Of a stretch of 64,000 nt of DNA, positions 30,464-40,126 are shown one piece after another. Under the pieces are notes generated by a model, which ran no database searches, was not told the DNA's origin, and saw only the letters and a program-made list of their open reading frames with translations. Position numbers and translations under genes: made by a program. The stretch is from Deinococcus sedimenti (GTDB lineage Bacteria; Deinococcota; Deinococci; Deinococcales; Deinococcaceae): contig NZ_BMQN01000001.1 in NCBI RefSeq assembly GCF_014648135.1, forward strand, positions 1-64,000. Reading direction: 5' to 3'. Every line of letters starts with the position of its first letter. The first letter of the stretch is position 1.

Positions 30464-30623
30464 AGGTTTGACGAAAAGATAGAATTCACTGTGCTAAACG
30501 TCATTTACCGTATTTGAATCAGGTGCAAAATTTGCAGTGAGTGCCACTGTGCGGCGCATCGAATGCATAGGCACCGTGCATTGGTTGCGGAAAAATATTT
30601 CACTACTACAGCGAGGTAATTAT

Positions 30624-31478
30624 ATGTCAGAGAATAAAGATTTCTTTATTAAAATCCCCCAAACCTTAATCCGAATTCCCGCATTTGGAAGGTTGATCAA
30701 AGATAATCCTGCACTCATGCCTGTTTGGTCAACTCTCGTTTCCTGGGGATATTATAAGGATTCACCGTATCACGGCAACAATAATCATCTTCAGTCTAAG
30801 TATTGGGCTGATATTGTAAAAAATGGTAAGTTACCAACTACTATCGGGGTAAAAGAACTGGTCAAAATAACTGGATTCGATAAAAGGACGATCCAGAGAG
30901 CAATAGACACTCTTACTAAAGTTTGCATGATTGAGATTCAAAAAAACTTAAACGGGGACGACTTATTTATAGTCGGTTTTGTTGAAAAAAATGTTAAAGG
31001 TAAAATAGAATCATTTCCTACCTTTTTGGATTCTATGGGGCGAAGAGCTATGACATTCTCTGGTAATTGGGCTTGTCAGAGTTTATTTGAATCACTGCCA
31101 GAAAACGGATCTCGTTTGCAGCCAATTTATGATATTAGGCATGGTGCAAATGAAATAATTTCCTTAGGTTTTGATGCTGCAATGGATGCTAAGTTGAGAT
31201 CAGTTGCTCGTCCTAAATTTGGGCATATAGAATCATTTATGGATGAGTACTGGCATGACAGCAAGCATGGCAATCCTCATCAATTTAATCTGTATTTTAT
31301 CGAAAAGATTGATAAACTGAAAGATATATCATGTGATATTCAGGATTTCTGGGAGAAATGCTCTGAAGAATTCTATGCAGAATTTGAGTTGCATTTTAGT
31401 GAGATAGGCAGGTTTATTATTGGAGAGCCTCATAAGTGGAATGAATCGGGTTTAGCTGAGAATGAATATCCTTATTAA
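30624..31478 (+). CDS. Island protein with helix-turn-helix, unknown role
   Basis: 284 residues from the ATG at 30624, with GAGGTAA upstream; the longer frame lacks a ribosome binding site. GC content is about 38 percent. Residues around 75-115 (GVKELVKITGFDKRTIQRAIDTLTKVCMIEI is split here to KELVKITGFDKRTIQRAI) read as a winged helix-turn-helix such as those in DnaD-like or replication initiator proteins. The rest is unrecognised. With iterons upstream it could be an initiator or autoregulator. It forms an operon with the next small gene. Confidence 0.7.
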   Translation: MSENKDFFIKIPQTLIRIPAFGRLIKDNPALMPVWSTLVSWGYYKDSPYHGNNNHLQSKYWADIVKNGKLPTTIGVKELVKITGFDKRTIQRAIDTLTKVCMIEIQKNLNGDDLFIVGFVEKNVKGKIESFPTFLDSMGRRAMTFSGNWACQSLFESLPENGSRLQPIYDIRHGANEIISLGFDAAMDAKLRSVARPKFGHIESFMDEYWHDSKHGNPHQFNLYFIEKIDKLKDISCDIQDFWEKCSEEFYAEFELHFSEIGRFIIGEPHKWNESGLAENEYPY

Positions 31479-31556
31479 ATTGCTATAATCTTAGTGAAAT
31501 GGCAAAATAATAGACAGGTTTGCAAAATTAAAGATAATTTTTAGAGGATAGATAAT

Positions 31557-31793
31557 ATGAATCAATCGGAAAAAATATTAAAGGCGCTTAGAATCGCTGA
31601 ATTAGCCGTACAGCTTGTTGGAGAGGTAAGAAATGGGGCTGTTATTAAATCTTCACAGCCCCCAATAAGCTACTCGTACAGCCATGAAATAGATCTAGGT
31701 CAAGGCAGAACTAGGACAATACATCTTAATTTTTCATATAATTATGAAACTGGTAAAATGGAATTAGTTGGAGAAACATACAGTGATAATTGA
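31557..31793 (+). CDS. Small island protein
   Basis: 78 residues, AT-rich codons, AGAGGA ribosome binding site 8 nt before the ATG. An N-terminal helix (KILKALRIAELAVQLVGEV) is followed by beta strands (SYSHEIDLG...IHLNFSYNYETGKMELVGE). It lies 78 bp after the HTH-protein gene in the same direction. No family recognised. Confidence 0.6.
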   Translation: MNQSEKILKALRIAELAVQLVGEVRNGAVIKSSQPPISYSYSHEIDLGQGRTRTIHLNFSYNYETGKMELVGETYSDN

Positions 31794-31807
31794 CCATGTA
31801 AAATGCC

Positions 31808-32692
31808 CTATTTAAGTGAAGCGAATGGACTAACCCGCCTATGAACATCCTGAACATCGCTAATGTTTAGCATTGCATACCTGTTTGTCATAGTAATTGT
31901 AGTATGTCCCAATACTCGCATTAAAGTAAATTGATCTCCGCCATTTCTTATGTAATTAACGGCGAAACCGCGCCTGAATGCGTGAGGGCTGTACCTTTTG
32001 ACCTTCGCGCGTTTGCAAAGGCGCTCTAGAAGCTTATATATGCTTACGTTGGAATAAGAACTATACTCATCAACTAGAAATAGATTAGACAAAGAACTTT
32101 CTGGTCGTTCATCCCTTATGTATCGATGGATTAATTTAAGTGTTGGCCGTGAAATGGGCACGATTCGGTCTTTCCCGCCTTTGCCTTCTCGAATCATCAA
32201 GCATTGTGTTGGCAGTATGTCTCGTAATTCCAGGTTCCACAGCTCGGAGACTCGCAGGCCAGTGTCATACAGGACGGCTAGGAGTGCCTGCAGCTTGATC
32301 GGGGACGGGCTGTTTTGTGCCGCGAGAATGAGTTTTTTCATGTCTTGGGCGGATACGGCATCGAGCATTTTCTGCTTCAGCCTCGGCAGCGGCACCCGCG
32401 CCATTGGGCTTTTGGCGAAGTAACCTTCTTCGGTCGCCCAGTTGAGGAATGAGCGCAGGACGCGCAATCGGGCATGTGCTCCAGCGGGGGAGAGGGTTTG
32501 CATGCACTCTGCAGCAAAAGCCCTGACCACGGGCGTCGTGAGGTCGGCGGCAAACTCAACGTCGTGCTTGTGAGTGAACTCCAGAAACTGCCGTAGTGCG
32601 GTGCGGTAGGCCCGCATGGTGTTGCTGGAGTGACCACGGTTGAGGCAGTCGAATTCGTACTCTTGGCGGATGGTGTCCAGTTGCATTTGCAT
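31808..32692 (-). CDS. Tyrosine recombinase / integrase
   Basis: 294 residues with a SAM-like N-terminal core-binding domain (NTMRAYRTALRQFLEF) and a catalytic domain: Arg in TGLRVSELWNLE, Lys in GKGGKDR, HAFRR, LGHTTI and the nucleophile in NRYAML. It is expected to recombine the 59-bp sites at the tRNA-Ser gene. AGGAG lies just before the ATG. The N-terminal half of the gene is GC-rich, the C-terminal half (below about 32210) AT-rich, suggesting a mosaic history. Confidence 0.93.
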   Translation of the reverse strand: MQMQLDTIRQEYEFDCLNRGHSSNTMRAYRTALRQFLEFTHKHDVEFAADLTTPVVRAFAAECMQTLSPAGAHARLRVLRSFLNWATEEGYFAKSPMARVPLPRLKQKMLDAVSAQDMKKLILAAQNSPSPIKLQALLAVLYDTGLRVSELWNLELRDILPTQCLMIREGKGGKDRIVPISRPTLKLIHRYIRDERPESSLSNLFLVDEYSSYSNVSIYKLLERLCKRAKVKRYSPHAFRRGFAVNYIRNGGDQFTLMRVLGHTTITMTNRYAMLNISDVQDVHRRVSPFASLK

Positions 32693-32877
32693 GCTGCTCC
32701 TGCACCGAAAACCCTATATACGACTACACCTAAGATGTGGATTTGATGAGTCGGCGTCTACTGGTTTCCCCTACTTTGAAGCTGGAGAAAAAGCTGTACA
32801 GATCGAGGTTTCTCGCTTCAAGGTATCAACAGGGTTGTCATCCGATAAGGGTTCTGGAGGCAAAATCAACGTCCTAG
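32693..32877. promoter_or_regulatory. Integrase upstream region
   Basis: No gene. Contains CACCGAAAACCCTA (32703-32716), an inverted copy of TAGGGTTTTCGGTG at 26598-26611 near the other island end, and a TATATA element for integrase transcription on minus. The inverted 14-mers may be arm-type binding sites. Confidence 0.5.
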
Positions 32878-32936
<59 letters not shown>

Positions 32937-32938
32937 AA

Positions 32939-32974
32939 GCGTCGGGGCTCCCATCAGGGGGCCCCGACGCGTTT
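32939..32974 (+). terminator. Original tRNA-Ser terminator, displaced
   Basis: GCGTCGGGGC (32939-32948) pairs perfectly with GCCCCGACGC (32961-32970), followed by GTTT. Immediately after the right repeat, where the tRNA gene's own terminator would lie before integration. The remaining 270 nt to the lipase gene hold its operator and leader. Confidence 0.7.
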
Positions 32975-33200
32975 GTGTTGCTGGTGCTGGTGGGTGCTGG
33001 AGGCCCGGGCAGCGCCGCATGGTGTCCAGCGGCTGCCTTCGCGGGGGCTGCGTCTGCGGAGGGTGGGGGTGGGCCGCTAGCACGTTTTGCAGGGCCATGG
33101 GGCCGCAGAGTTGTTGAACTGGATCAAATTTTGAACCGGGAGGACTTTTTTTCGCGGGGGGGACAGGGTACGGTGGGCGTCGCACCAACAACTCAGCCCC

Positions 33201-33220
33201 GCCGGAAACCGGTTTCCGGC
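33201..33220. promoter_or_regulatory. 20-bp palindromic operator before the lipase gene
   Basis: GCCGGAAACC-GGTTTCCGGC is a perfect 20-bp palindrome with a central CG, 25 nt before the ATG. The core resembles LacI-family operators and sites around the amylase gene. Confidence 0.65.
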
Positions 33221-33245
33221 ATTCTTTCCTGTCCGGAGGCCCACC

Positions 33246-34529
33246 ATGATCCGCCGCTCTGCTATCCTTCCGTTCCTGCTGCCCGCCCTGCTCGCCGCCT
33301 GCGGCAGCCCCACCACCCCCACCAGCACGCTCGACGCGGCCCAGCCCGGCCTGCCCGAGGACTTCAGCGCGGCCCTGGTCGCCGAGGCCGCCAAGGGCGG
33401 CACCGCCAGCACCCTGCGCGCTCAGGCCGCCACCTGCCCCACCCAGCTGGCCCTCCCGTACGGTCAGAGCGGACTGGATACCGGCCTGTACTGGTACAGC
33501 AAGGGAGAAACCGGTTCCCTGGGCGGCGTCGGCTGCAAGGCCCGCACCGACGGCGCCGCCATGACCGGCTACTACGACCCCGCCAAGCCCGTGCTGGTGT
33601 TCGTGCACGGCTGGCAGAACGGCAGCACCGTCGCCGGCGTGCGCGACAACTTCTACTTCAGCGAGGCCAGCCGCAACGTCGCCGACGCCTGGATCGACGC
33701 CGGATGGAACGTCGCCCTGTATCAGTGGACCCAGCTCGCCGACGACGAGGGCACGGGCGGCGCGCCCTATCACTCGCAGGCGAAGATCTGGACGCCCACC
33801 TACACCTACCGCGACACCCTGGGCCGCACGCAGAACATCAACATGCGCTACCGCACCCCCAGCGGCACGTACGCCACGACCGGCATGCCCACCGTCAGCG
33901 CCGGGCAGCTGTTCTACACGGCGTACAAGAGCGCCCTGAGCCAGTGGACGTACGCCGGGACCGAGGGCGTGCGCGTCATGGGCCACTCGCTGGGCTCGCA
34001 GATGGCCCTCGCTATGACCGAGAAGGCCTATGCCGACACGGCACTGACCGCCGCCAAACGACCCAAACGCGTCGTCCTGGCCGATCCCTACTGGACGCCC
34101 GCCAGCGCCGGGTCCGGGCACAGCTACGCGTTCCTCAGCCCCGACGTGAACCCCGCCGCGCGCAGCGCCCGCATCGCGCAGACCCTCAAGGGGCAGGGCG
34201 TGGCCGTCGAGTGGATCAAGTCCAGCCGCGTGAACGACCTGGGCGGCGACAACAACACCGGCATGGCGAAATTCATCAGCCGCACCGAGGTCTTCCCCGA
34301 GTACGTGTTCGACCTGAACCCCGCCAGCGGCGTGGCCCGCAAGCATGGCGTCGCGCCCCGCTGGTACCTGTGGAGCAAATCCTTCGCCGCCAAGACGGCG
34401 GTCAGCGCCGCGAACACCCTCAGCGGGGCGACCACCGTCATGAACAGCGGCGTGCGCTACGACCAGAACGCCGGGCGCAGCACCACCACCCCCGGTGACG
34501 ACACCTTCGTCAGCGCCGCGAACCCCTGA
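33246..34529 (+). CDS. Secreted alpha/beta-hydrolase (lipase-like) lipoprotein
   Basis: 427 residues with a lipoprotein signal ending LLAAC (Cys19 region). HGWQNGS follows the oxyanion strand, and the nucleophile elbow is GHSLGSQMAL. Asp in VVLADPYW and a later His complete a plausible triad. Related to secreted lipases of the pancreatic-lipase-like fold. GGAGG lies 7 nt before the ATG. Substrate (lipid or ester) not determined. Confidence 0.82.
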   Translation: MIRRSAILPFLLPALLAACGSPTTPTSTLDAAQPGLPEDFSAALVAEAAKGGTASTLRAQAATCPTQLALPYGQSGLDTGLYWYSKGETGSLGGVGCKARTDGAAMTGYYDPAKPVLVFVHGWQNGSTVAGVRDNFYFSEASRNVADAWIDAGWNVALYQWTQLADDEGTGGAPYHSQAKIWTPTYTYRDTLGRTQNINMRYRTPSGTYATTGMPTVSAGQLFYTAYKSALSQWTYAGTEGVRVMGHSLGSQMALAMTEKAYADTALTAAKRPKRVVLADPYWTPASAGSGHSYAFLSPDVNPAARSARIAQTLKGQGVAVEWIKSSRVNDLGGDNNTGMAKFISRTEVFPEYVFDLNPASGVARKHGVAPRWYLWSKSFAAKTAVSAANTLSGATTVMNSGVRYDQNAGRSTTTPGDDTFVSAANP

Positions 34530-34541
34530 ACCGGGGAAGGG

Positions 34542-34578
34542 GAGGGGGCACCGGGGAATCGACTCCCGGTGCCCCCTC
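34542..34578. terminator. Bidirectional terminator, lipase / MFS
   Basis: A 14-bp perfect stem GAGGGGGCACCGGG (34542-34555) with CCCGGTGCCCCCTC (34565-34578), between two convergent genes. Confidence 0.8.
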
Positions 34579-34587
34579 TGCCCTGCG

Positions 34588-35814
<1,227 letters not shown>

Positions 35815-35883
35815 GCCCGGACCCCTCCGGACTCCTTCTCGCGCTGCTCGGATTGAACGGCTGACGCCGTCCAACCGGAGGGA

Positions 35884-36306
35884 TCACGCCTCGCCCTGCG
35901 CCTGCCAGCGGGCCTGCACGGCGCCGCGCAGGTACGTCGCGGCGTCCTCGGTGCTCGCGCCCGGCGTGAACACGCGGCCCACGCCCAGTTCCTGCAGGGT
36001 GGGCAGGTCCTGATCGGGAATGATGCCGCCCCCGAACACGATGATGTCCTCGGCGCCCTTTTCGCGCAGCAGGCCCATGACCTCGCGGAAGTAGTGCATG
36101 TGCGCGCCGGACAGGACGCTCAGGCCGATGGCGTCCACGTCCTCCTGCACGGCGGCGTTCACGATCATCTCGGCGGTCTGGCGCAGGCCGGTGTAGATGA
36201 CTTCCATGCCCGCGTCGCGCAGGGCGCGCGCCACGACCTTCGCGCCCCGGTCATGGCCGTCCATGCCGGGTTTGGCGATCAGCACTCGAATTCGGCGGTC
36301 TTCCAT
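35884..36306 (-). CDS. B12-binding subunit of methylmalonyl-CoA mutase type
   Basis: 140 residues from the ATG at 36306 (GGAGGAAT upstream). DGHDRG at 16-21 is the DxHxxG lower-ligand motif, followed by [11 protein letters not shown] and VFGGGIIP, the classical cobalamin-binding fold. This is a stand-alone small subunit of an acyl-CoA mutase. The catalytic large subunit is not in the window. It carries adenosylcobalamin for carbon-skeleton rearrangement. Confidence 0.9.
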   Translation of the reverse strand: MEDRRIRVLIAKPGMDGHDRGAKVVARALRDAGMEVIYTGLRQTAEMIVNAAVQEDVDAIGLSVLSGAHMHYFREVMGLLREKGAEDIIVFGGGIIPDQDLPTLQELGVGRVFTPGASTEDAATYLRGAVQARWQAQGEA

Positions 36307-36458
36307 GATTCCTCCGGTGCCCGCCGGGTGCCTGCCCGCACGGAAGCGGCGGCCGTGACCTAACGGGCGTTTGGGTGTCATTCTACGCGCTGCCCAGCCC
36401 GCGCGTCCGGCCCAGCCGTCATCACCGGCCGGTCAGCTTCCCGGGGTACAACCAGAGC

Positions 36459-37592
36459 ATGAGCGCCCTGCTGACCACCCTGACCCTCGCGGCCCTGGCC
36501 GCCGCCCCAACCCCGGCCGTGAGTTCCAACCCGGTCACCGCGCCCAGTGTGACGTGGACGCTCGACACCCTGCAGCCCACCGGCCGCGCCGTGATCACGC
36601 CGGGCGCCCGCCTGACCCGCCCCACCCTGCGTCTGACCGGCAGTGGCGCCGCGCTGACCGTCACGGGGAGCACCGGCTGCAGTCCCCTGACCGGTCAGGC
36701 CGCCCTGAAGGGTCAGGCGCTGGTCCTGCGCGGCGTGCAGGGCGGTACCAGCGACCGCTGCACTGACGCCGCGCTGAGTCTGCGCGAGGATTACCTGCGC
36801 CTCCTGAACACCACCACCCGCTACGACCTGAGCGGCGACACCCTGATCCTCAGTGGCGGGGCGGGCCGCCTGACCTTCACCCGCACCGGAGGCGCGATGA
36901 CCCAGACCCCCACCGACTCCCTGGACGGCACCTGGCAGATGCGCGTCACGCCCGGCCCGGCCGGACCGGAACGCGGGCAGGCGGCGCTGCGCTTCACGTT
37001 CAACGGGTTGAAGGTGACGGTCGCGGGCCTGACCGGCTGCAACACCGTGACCGCTTCGGGCGCGCTGGTGGGGCCGCAGGTCGTGCTGGGTCCGGTGATG
37101 TCCACCCGCCGCATGTGCCCCGGCACGGCAGGCGTGTCCGAGAACCGCCTGCTGGGCCTGCTGCGCGCCCCCCTGACCACCGAGCGGCAGGGCGCCGCAC
37201 TCGTCCTGCGCGGCCAGAGCGGGCAGCTCACCCTGACCCGCGTGCCTGCCCCCGCGCCCACGGGCAGCGTGACGCCCGACCCGGCGGCGACGTACACCCT
37301 GACGCGCCTGAACGGGCAGCCCGCCCCGCAGACCCTGCGGCCGGTCACGCTGACCTTCAAGGACGGGCGGCTGGGCGGCAGTGACGGCTGCAACAGCGTG
37401 GGCGGCGCGTACGTGATCCGCGCGGGCCGCGTGGAACTGGGCGGCGGGCTGACCAGCACGCGGATGGCCTGCGCGGACCAGCCGGACCTGGGCTTCCAGT
37501 CGTTCTTCGAGCAGCGCCCCACCCTGAGCGTGCAGGGCAGCACCCTGATCCTGAAGACGGCCGAGGACACCTGGGAATTCCAGGCCCGCTGA
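36459..37592 (+). CDS. Secreted protein with three META (HslJ-like) domains
   Basis: 377 residues from the ATG at 36459. TACAAC ends 6 nt upstream, so the start is probably leaderless. A short signal (LLTTLTLAALAAAPTPA) is followed by three repeats of the META fold, each with a Gly-Cys core: TGCSPLTG, TGCNTVTA and DGCNSVGG, and paired Cys such as TSDRC, RRMC and RMAC. Such proteins sit in the envelope and are linked to stress resistance in other bacteria; the exact role is unknown. Confidence 0.82.
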   Translation: MSALLTTLTLAALAAAPTPAVSSNPVTAPSVTWTLDTLQPTGRAVITPGARLTRPTLRLTGSGAALTVTGSTGCSPLTGQAALKGQALVLRGVQGGTSDRCTDAALSLREDYLRLLNTTTRYDLSGDTLILSGGAGRLTFTRTGGAMTQTPTDSLDGTWQMRVTPGPAGPERGQAALRFTFNGLKVTVAGLTGCNTVTASGALVGPQVVLGPVMSTRRMCPGTAGVSENRLLGLLRAPLTTERQGAALVLRGQSGQLTLTRVPAPAPTGSVTPDPAATYTLTRLNGQPAPQTLRPVTLTFKDGRLGGSDGCNSVGGAYVIRAGRVELGGGLTSTRMACADQPDLGFQSFFEQRPTLSVQGSTLILKTAEDTWEFQAR

Positions 37593-37593
37593 T

Positions 37594-37750
37594 ACGGACT
37601 CCGGTTGAAAGGTTTGCCAAATCTTTCAACCCGAGCGGATGCGACTCGTAGAGCTGCAGAGCAGAGCAGGAGTGAAGCGCCCCTCCGGACGTGGAGTTGA
37701 CAGATCGGTGGTCTTCCGATCTGTCAACGAAACAGACGGAATCCGCATGA
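37594..37750. repeat. Compact palindromic repeat element
   Basis: About 155 bp bounded by CGGACTCCG and CGGAATCCG in inverted orientation. Inside are GGTTGAAAG/CTTTCAACC (stem near 37602-37630) and a 13-bp perfect stem GTTGACAGATCGG (37696-37708) with CCGATCTGTCAAC (37716-37728). No gene. Looks like a non-autonomous dispersed repeat. Confidence 0.65.
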
Positions 37751-37763
37751 AGACCAACACACG

Positions 37764-37800
37764 GAGGAGGCCCCCGGGGAACGTCCCGTGGGGCCTCCTC
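37764..37800. terminator. Terminator between META protein and amylase genes
   Basis: GAGGAGGCCCC (37764-37774) pairs with GGGGCCTCCTC (37790-37800); usable by both convergent genes. Confidence 0.75.
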
Positions 37801-37814
37801 TGCCTGGATTGGCG

Positions 37815-39812
37815 TTACTGCCAGGTGCCGCCGTTGTAGGTGGTGCTGCCCGTGGCGGGCGTGGTCAGGGTGCGGTTGTTGCCGCCTTCCCAGGTGACGC
37901 TGGCGCCGCTGTCGCCGGGTTTCTTGATGAACTTGAACTGCGCGGCGACGCTGGGCGGCAGGCTGACGGTGGTCTTCCAGGTGCAGGTGCTGCCCGAGCA
38001 GCCGCTGGGCGTCATCGCCATGGCGGAGGCGGTGTTCCACGCGCCCAGTTCCGCGCGGTCCCCGACGAGGTACACGTCCTGCCCGAAGTACGTGCTGGCG
38101 CTGACCTGGAAGGTGACCTGCACGGCCGCGCCGCCCGTGCCGCCGGTGCCGCCGGTGCCGGTCGCCCCGGCGCGGTAGATACCCATTTTCCCGGCGCCGA
38201 TCGTGACGGGCAGTTTGCCGCTGGCGACGGTCGCGCTGCTGGGTGCCCCCTCGGCGAGCAGGTCGTTGAAGACGGTGCCGTTGCTCAGGGCGCTCTTGTC
38301 GGTCGCGCTGATGCCCGCGTTGCCCTGAATGTCGAGGTTCACGGTCGCGGCGCTGCCGGAGGTGTTCACGACGACCACGACGCGGTTGGCGCCGCTGCCG
38401 CGGTAGAAGGCGTACACGTTCTGCCCGCCGTTGGGGCGCCACATCTCGGCGTAGTTGCCCTTCCACAGGGCCTCGTTGCCTTTGCGGATGCCGATGAGTT
38501 TCTTCGTCAGGTCGTACGTGACCTTCGGGTTGCCGCCGCCCGCCACGAAGTTCGCCTGGGTGGCGTTGCGGCCGGTGTCCGTCCAGGCCCAGGCGGGCAT
38601 GTCGCGGCGGTTGTCGGGGTCGTTGCCGCCGTACATGCCGAGTTCGTTCCCGTAGTACACCTGCGGGATGCCGGGCAGGGTCATCAGGAGGCCCATGGCG
38701 TTCCCGTAGCGGGCGCGGATCTCGGTCTCGGCGACGGCGCTGCCGGGTTCGTTCACGAAGCGCGGCACGTCGTGGTTGTCCAGCAGGTTCACCTGCAGCA
38801 GCGTGCGGTCCAGGCCCAGGGTGCCCAGGGTGTCCTGCATGCTGCTGGCGACCCGGTCGAGGCTCCCGGCCTTCCCGACCGAGTCCACGAGCGCCTGCCG
38901 CAGCGGGAAGTTGAACGTCGAGTCGAAACCGGCGTCGAGGAACGGCTTGAGCTGCGCGGCGCTGCCGGACAGGAACGCCTCGCCCAGCAGGAACGTGTTG
39001 GGCCGCGCGGCGAGGACGCCGGGCACCCAGGAGTTCTGCCAGTAGCTGTTGGGGACGTGCTTGACCGTGTCCATGCGGATGGCGTCCACGGCGTAGTTCG
39101 TGACCCAGGTCTTGGACAGGTTGGTCAGGTACGTGGCGACCGTGCTGTCCTCCTGGCGGAAGTCCGGCAGGCCTGCCAGCGGGCAGACGATCTCGTCGCC
39201 GGTGCAGTTGCTGTGGAACCAGGAGGGGTTCTGGCTGACGATCCGCGCGCCGTACCCGGCGTGGTTGACGACCATGTCCATCATGTATTTCTGCCCGCCG
39301 GCCTTCAGGTCGCTGATCAGGCCGGTGAGGTCGGCGCTCGTGCCGAACTTGGGTTCGATGGCGGTGTCGTTGGGGTTGGTGTAGTCGGGCCAGTAGCCGT
39401 GGTACCCGCAGGAGTTCCCGTTGACGATCCCGACCTGCTTGTACACGGGTGTGGTCCAGACGGCGGTGGCGCCCAGGTCGCGGATGTACCCGAGTTTGTT
39501 GCGCAGGCCCTGAATGTCGCCGCCGTGGAATTTGGTGGGGCTGGCGGGGTCAAAGCAGTTGGGCTGGCCCAGACCGTCGTTGGAAGTAGTTCCATTCGAG
39601 AAACGGTCGGGCATGACGAGGTAGATCACCTGCTGCCGCCAGGCGTCGATGTTCGTGCCACTGATGGCCTGGGCGCTGACAGGCTGTGAGCTGCCATTCA
39701 TGTTGGAAACGGTTCCATCGAGGGCAGGCGTCGGAGCGGAGGAGCAGGCGGAAAGAAGAAGGGCAGCCGAGAGGACTGCCGCGCCGGAGCGGGCCAGGAC
39801 AGAACGGTTCAT
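37815..39812 (-). CDS. Secreted alpha-amylase with CBM20
   Basis: 665 residues from the ATG at 39812 (GGAGGT 5 nt upstream). Lipoprotein signal LLLSAC. The GH13 catalytic barrel shows DMVVNHAGYG, DAIRMDTVKHV with the nucleophile Asp, GEAFL with the acid/base Glu, and NLLDNHDVPRF. The C-terminal 100 residues form a CBM20 starch-binding domain (VYLVGDRAELGAWN). It hydrolyses alpha-1,4-glucans outside the cell, feeding maltodextrin pools that treZ-treY also use. Several TGGAAnCGnTTCCA-like sites in and before the gene suggest LacI-family control. Confidence 0.93.
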   Translation of the reverse strand: MNRSVLARSGAAVLSAALLLSACSSAPTPALDGTVSNMNGSSQPVSAQAISGTNIDAWRQQVIYLVMPDRFSNGTTSNDGLGQPNCFDPASPTKFHGGDIQGLRNKLGYIRDLGATAVWTTPVYKQVGIVNGNSCGYHGYWPDYTNPNDTAIEPKFGTSADLTGLISDLKAGGQKYMMDMVVNHAGYGARIVSQNPSWFHSNCTGDEIVCPLAGLPDFRQEDSTVATYLTNLSKTWVTNYAVDAIRMDTVKHVPNSYWQNSWVPGVLAARPNTFLLGEAFLSGSAAQLKPFLDAGFDSTFNFPLRQALVDSVGKAGSLDRVASSMQDTLGTLGLDRTLLQVNLLDNHDVPRFVNEPGSAVAETEIRARYGNAMGLLMTLPGIPQVYYGNELGMYGGNDPDNRRDMPAWAWTDTGRNATQANFVAGGGNPKVTYDLTKKLIGIRKGNEALWKGNYAEMWRPNGGQNVYAFYRGSGANRVVVVVNTSGSAATVNLDIQGNAGISATDKSALSNGTVFNDLLAEGAPSSATVASGKLPVTIGAGKMGIYRAGATGTGGTGGTGGAAVQVTFQVSASTYFGQDVYLVGDRAELGAWNTASAMAMTPSGCSGSTCTWKTTVSLPPSVAAQFKFIKKPGDSGASVTWEGGNNRTLTTPATGSTTYNGGTWQ

Positions 39813-39845
39813 GGGAAACCTCCATGGAATGGTTCCACAACGGCG

Positions 39846-39859
39846 TGGAACCGGTTTCA
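39846..39859. promoter_or_regulatory. LacI-type operator-like site before the amylase gene
   Basis: TGGAACCGGTTTCA lies 34 nt upstream of the amylase ATG. Similar near-palindromes are at 39704-39717 (TGGAAACGGTTCCA) and 39581-39594 (TGGAAGTAGTTCCA) inside the gene. Confidence 0.55.
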
Positions 39860-40086
39860 GGATTTTTGGTGCCTGCCAATCATAATCGACAACAGGCCAC
39901 CCCAGACAAGCCAGGTGACCGCCCACCGGGCCAACCTGTCCAGACAGGCGCCTCAGATACGCTTGCCACACCCCGGGTCACCATCCCATTTTCCGAATCG
40001 GCACGCAGCACGCATCCGCACGCCGGTCACCCACGCGCCGCAGACGGACGCTCGCGAACCGCTTCGGTCACTTCACGACAAGAAAA

Positions 40087-40114
40087 GAGGTGAAGGACAT
40101 GTCCTCCACCTCTT
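40087..40114 (-). terminator. Terminator of the DUF4384 gene
   Basis: Minus-strand GAGGTGGAGGAC (40101-40112) pairs with GTCCTTCACCTC (40087-40098) with one mismatch, followed by TTTTCTT. Confidence 0.82.
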
Positions 40115-40126
40115 CGTTGACGGCGC

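Larger units (their letters stand above)
30015..30623. other. AT-rich non-coding stretch of the island
   Basis: About 600 nt without a firm gene. It holds a repeated GAAAAGATAGAATT (30263-30276 and 30473-30486), a possible 16-codon leaderless ORF at 30282-30332, a hairpin terminator at 30399-30427, and three direct TACTCTACAT repeats at 30427-30463. Confidence 0.6.
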
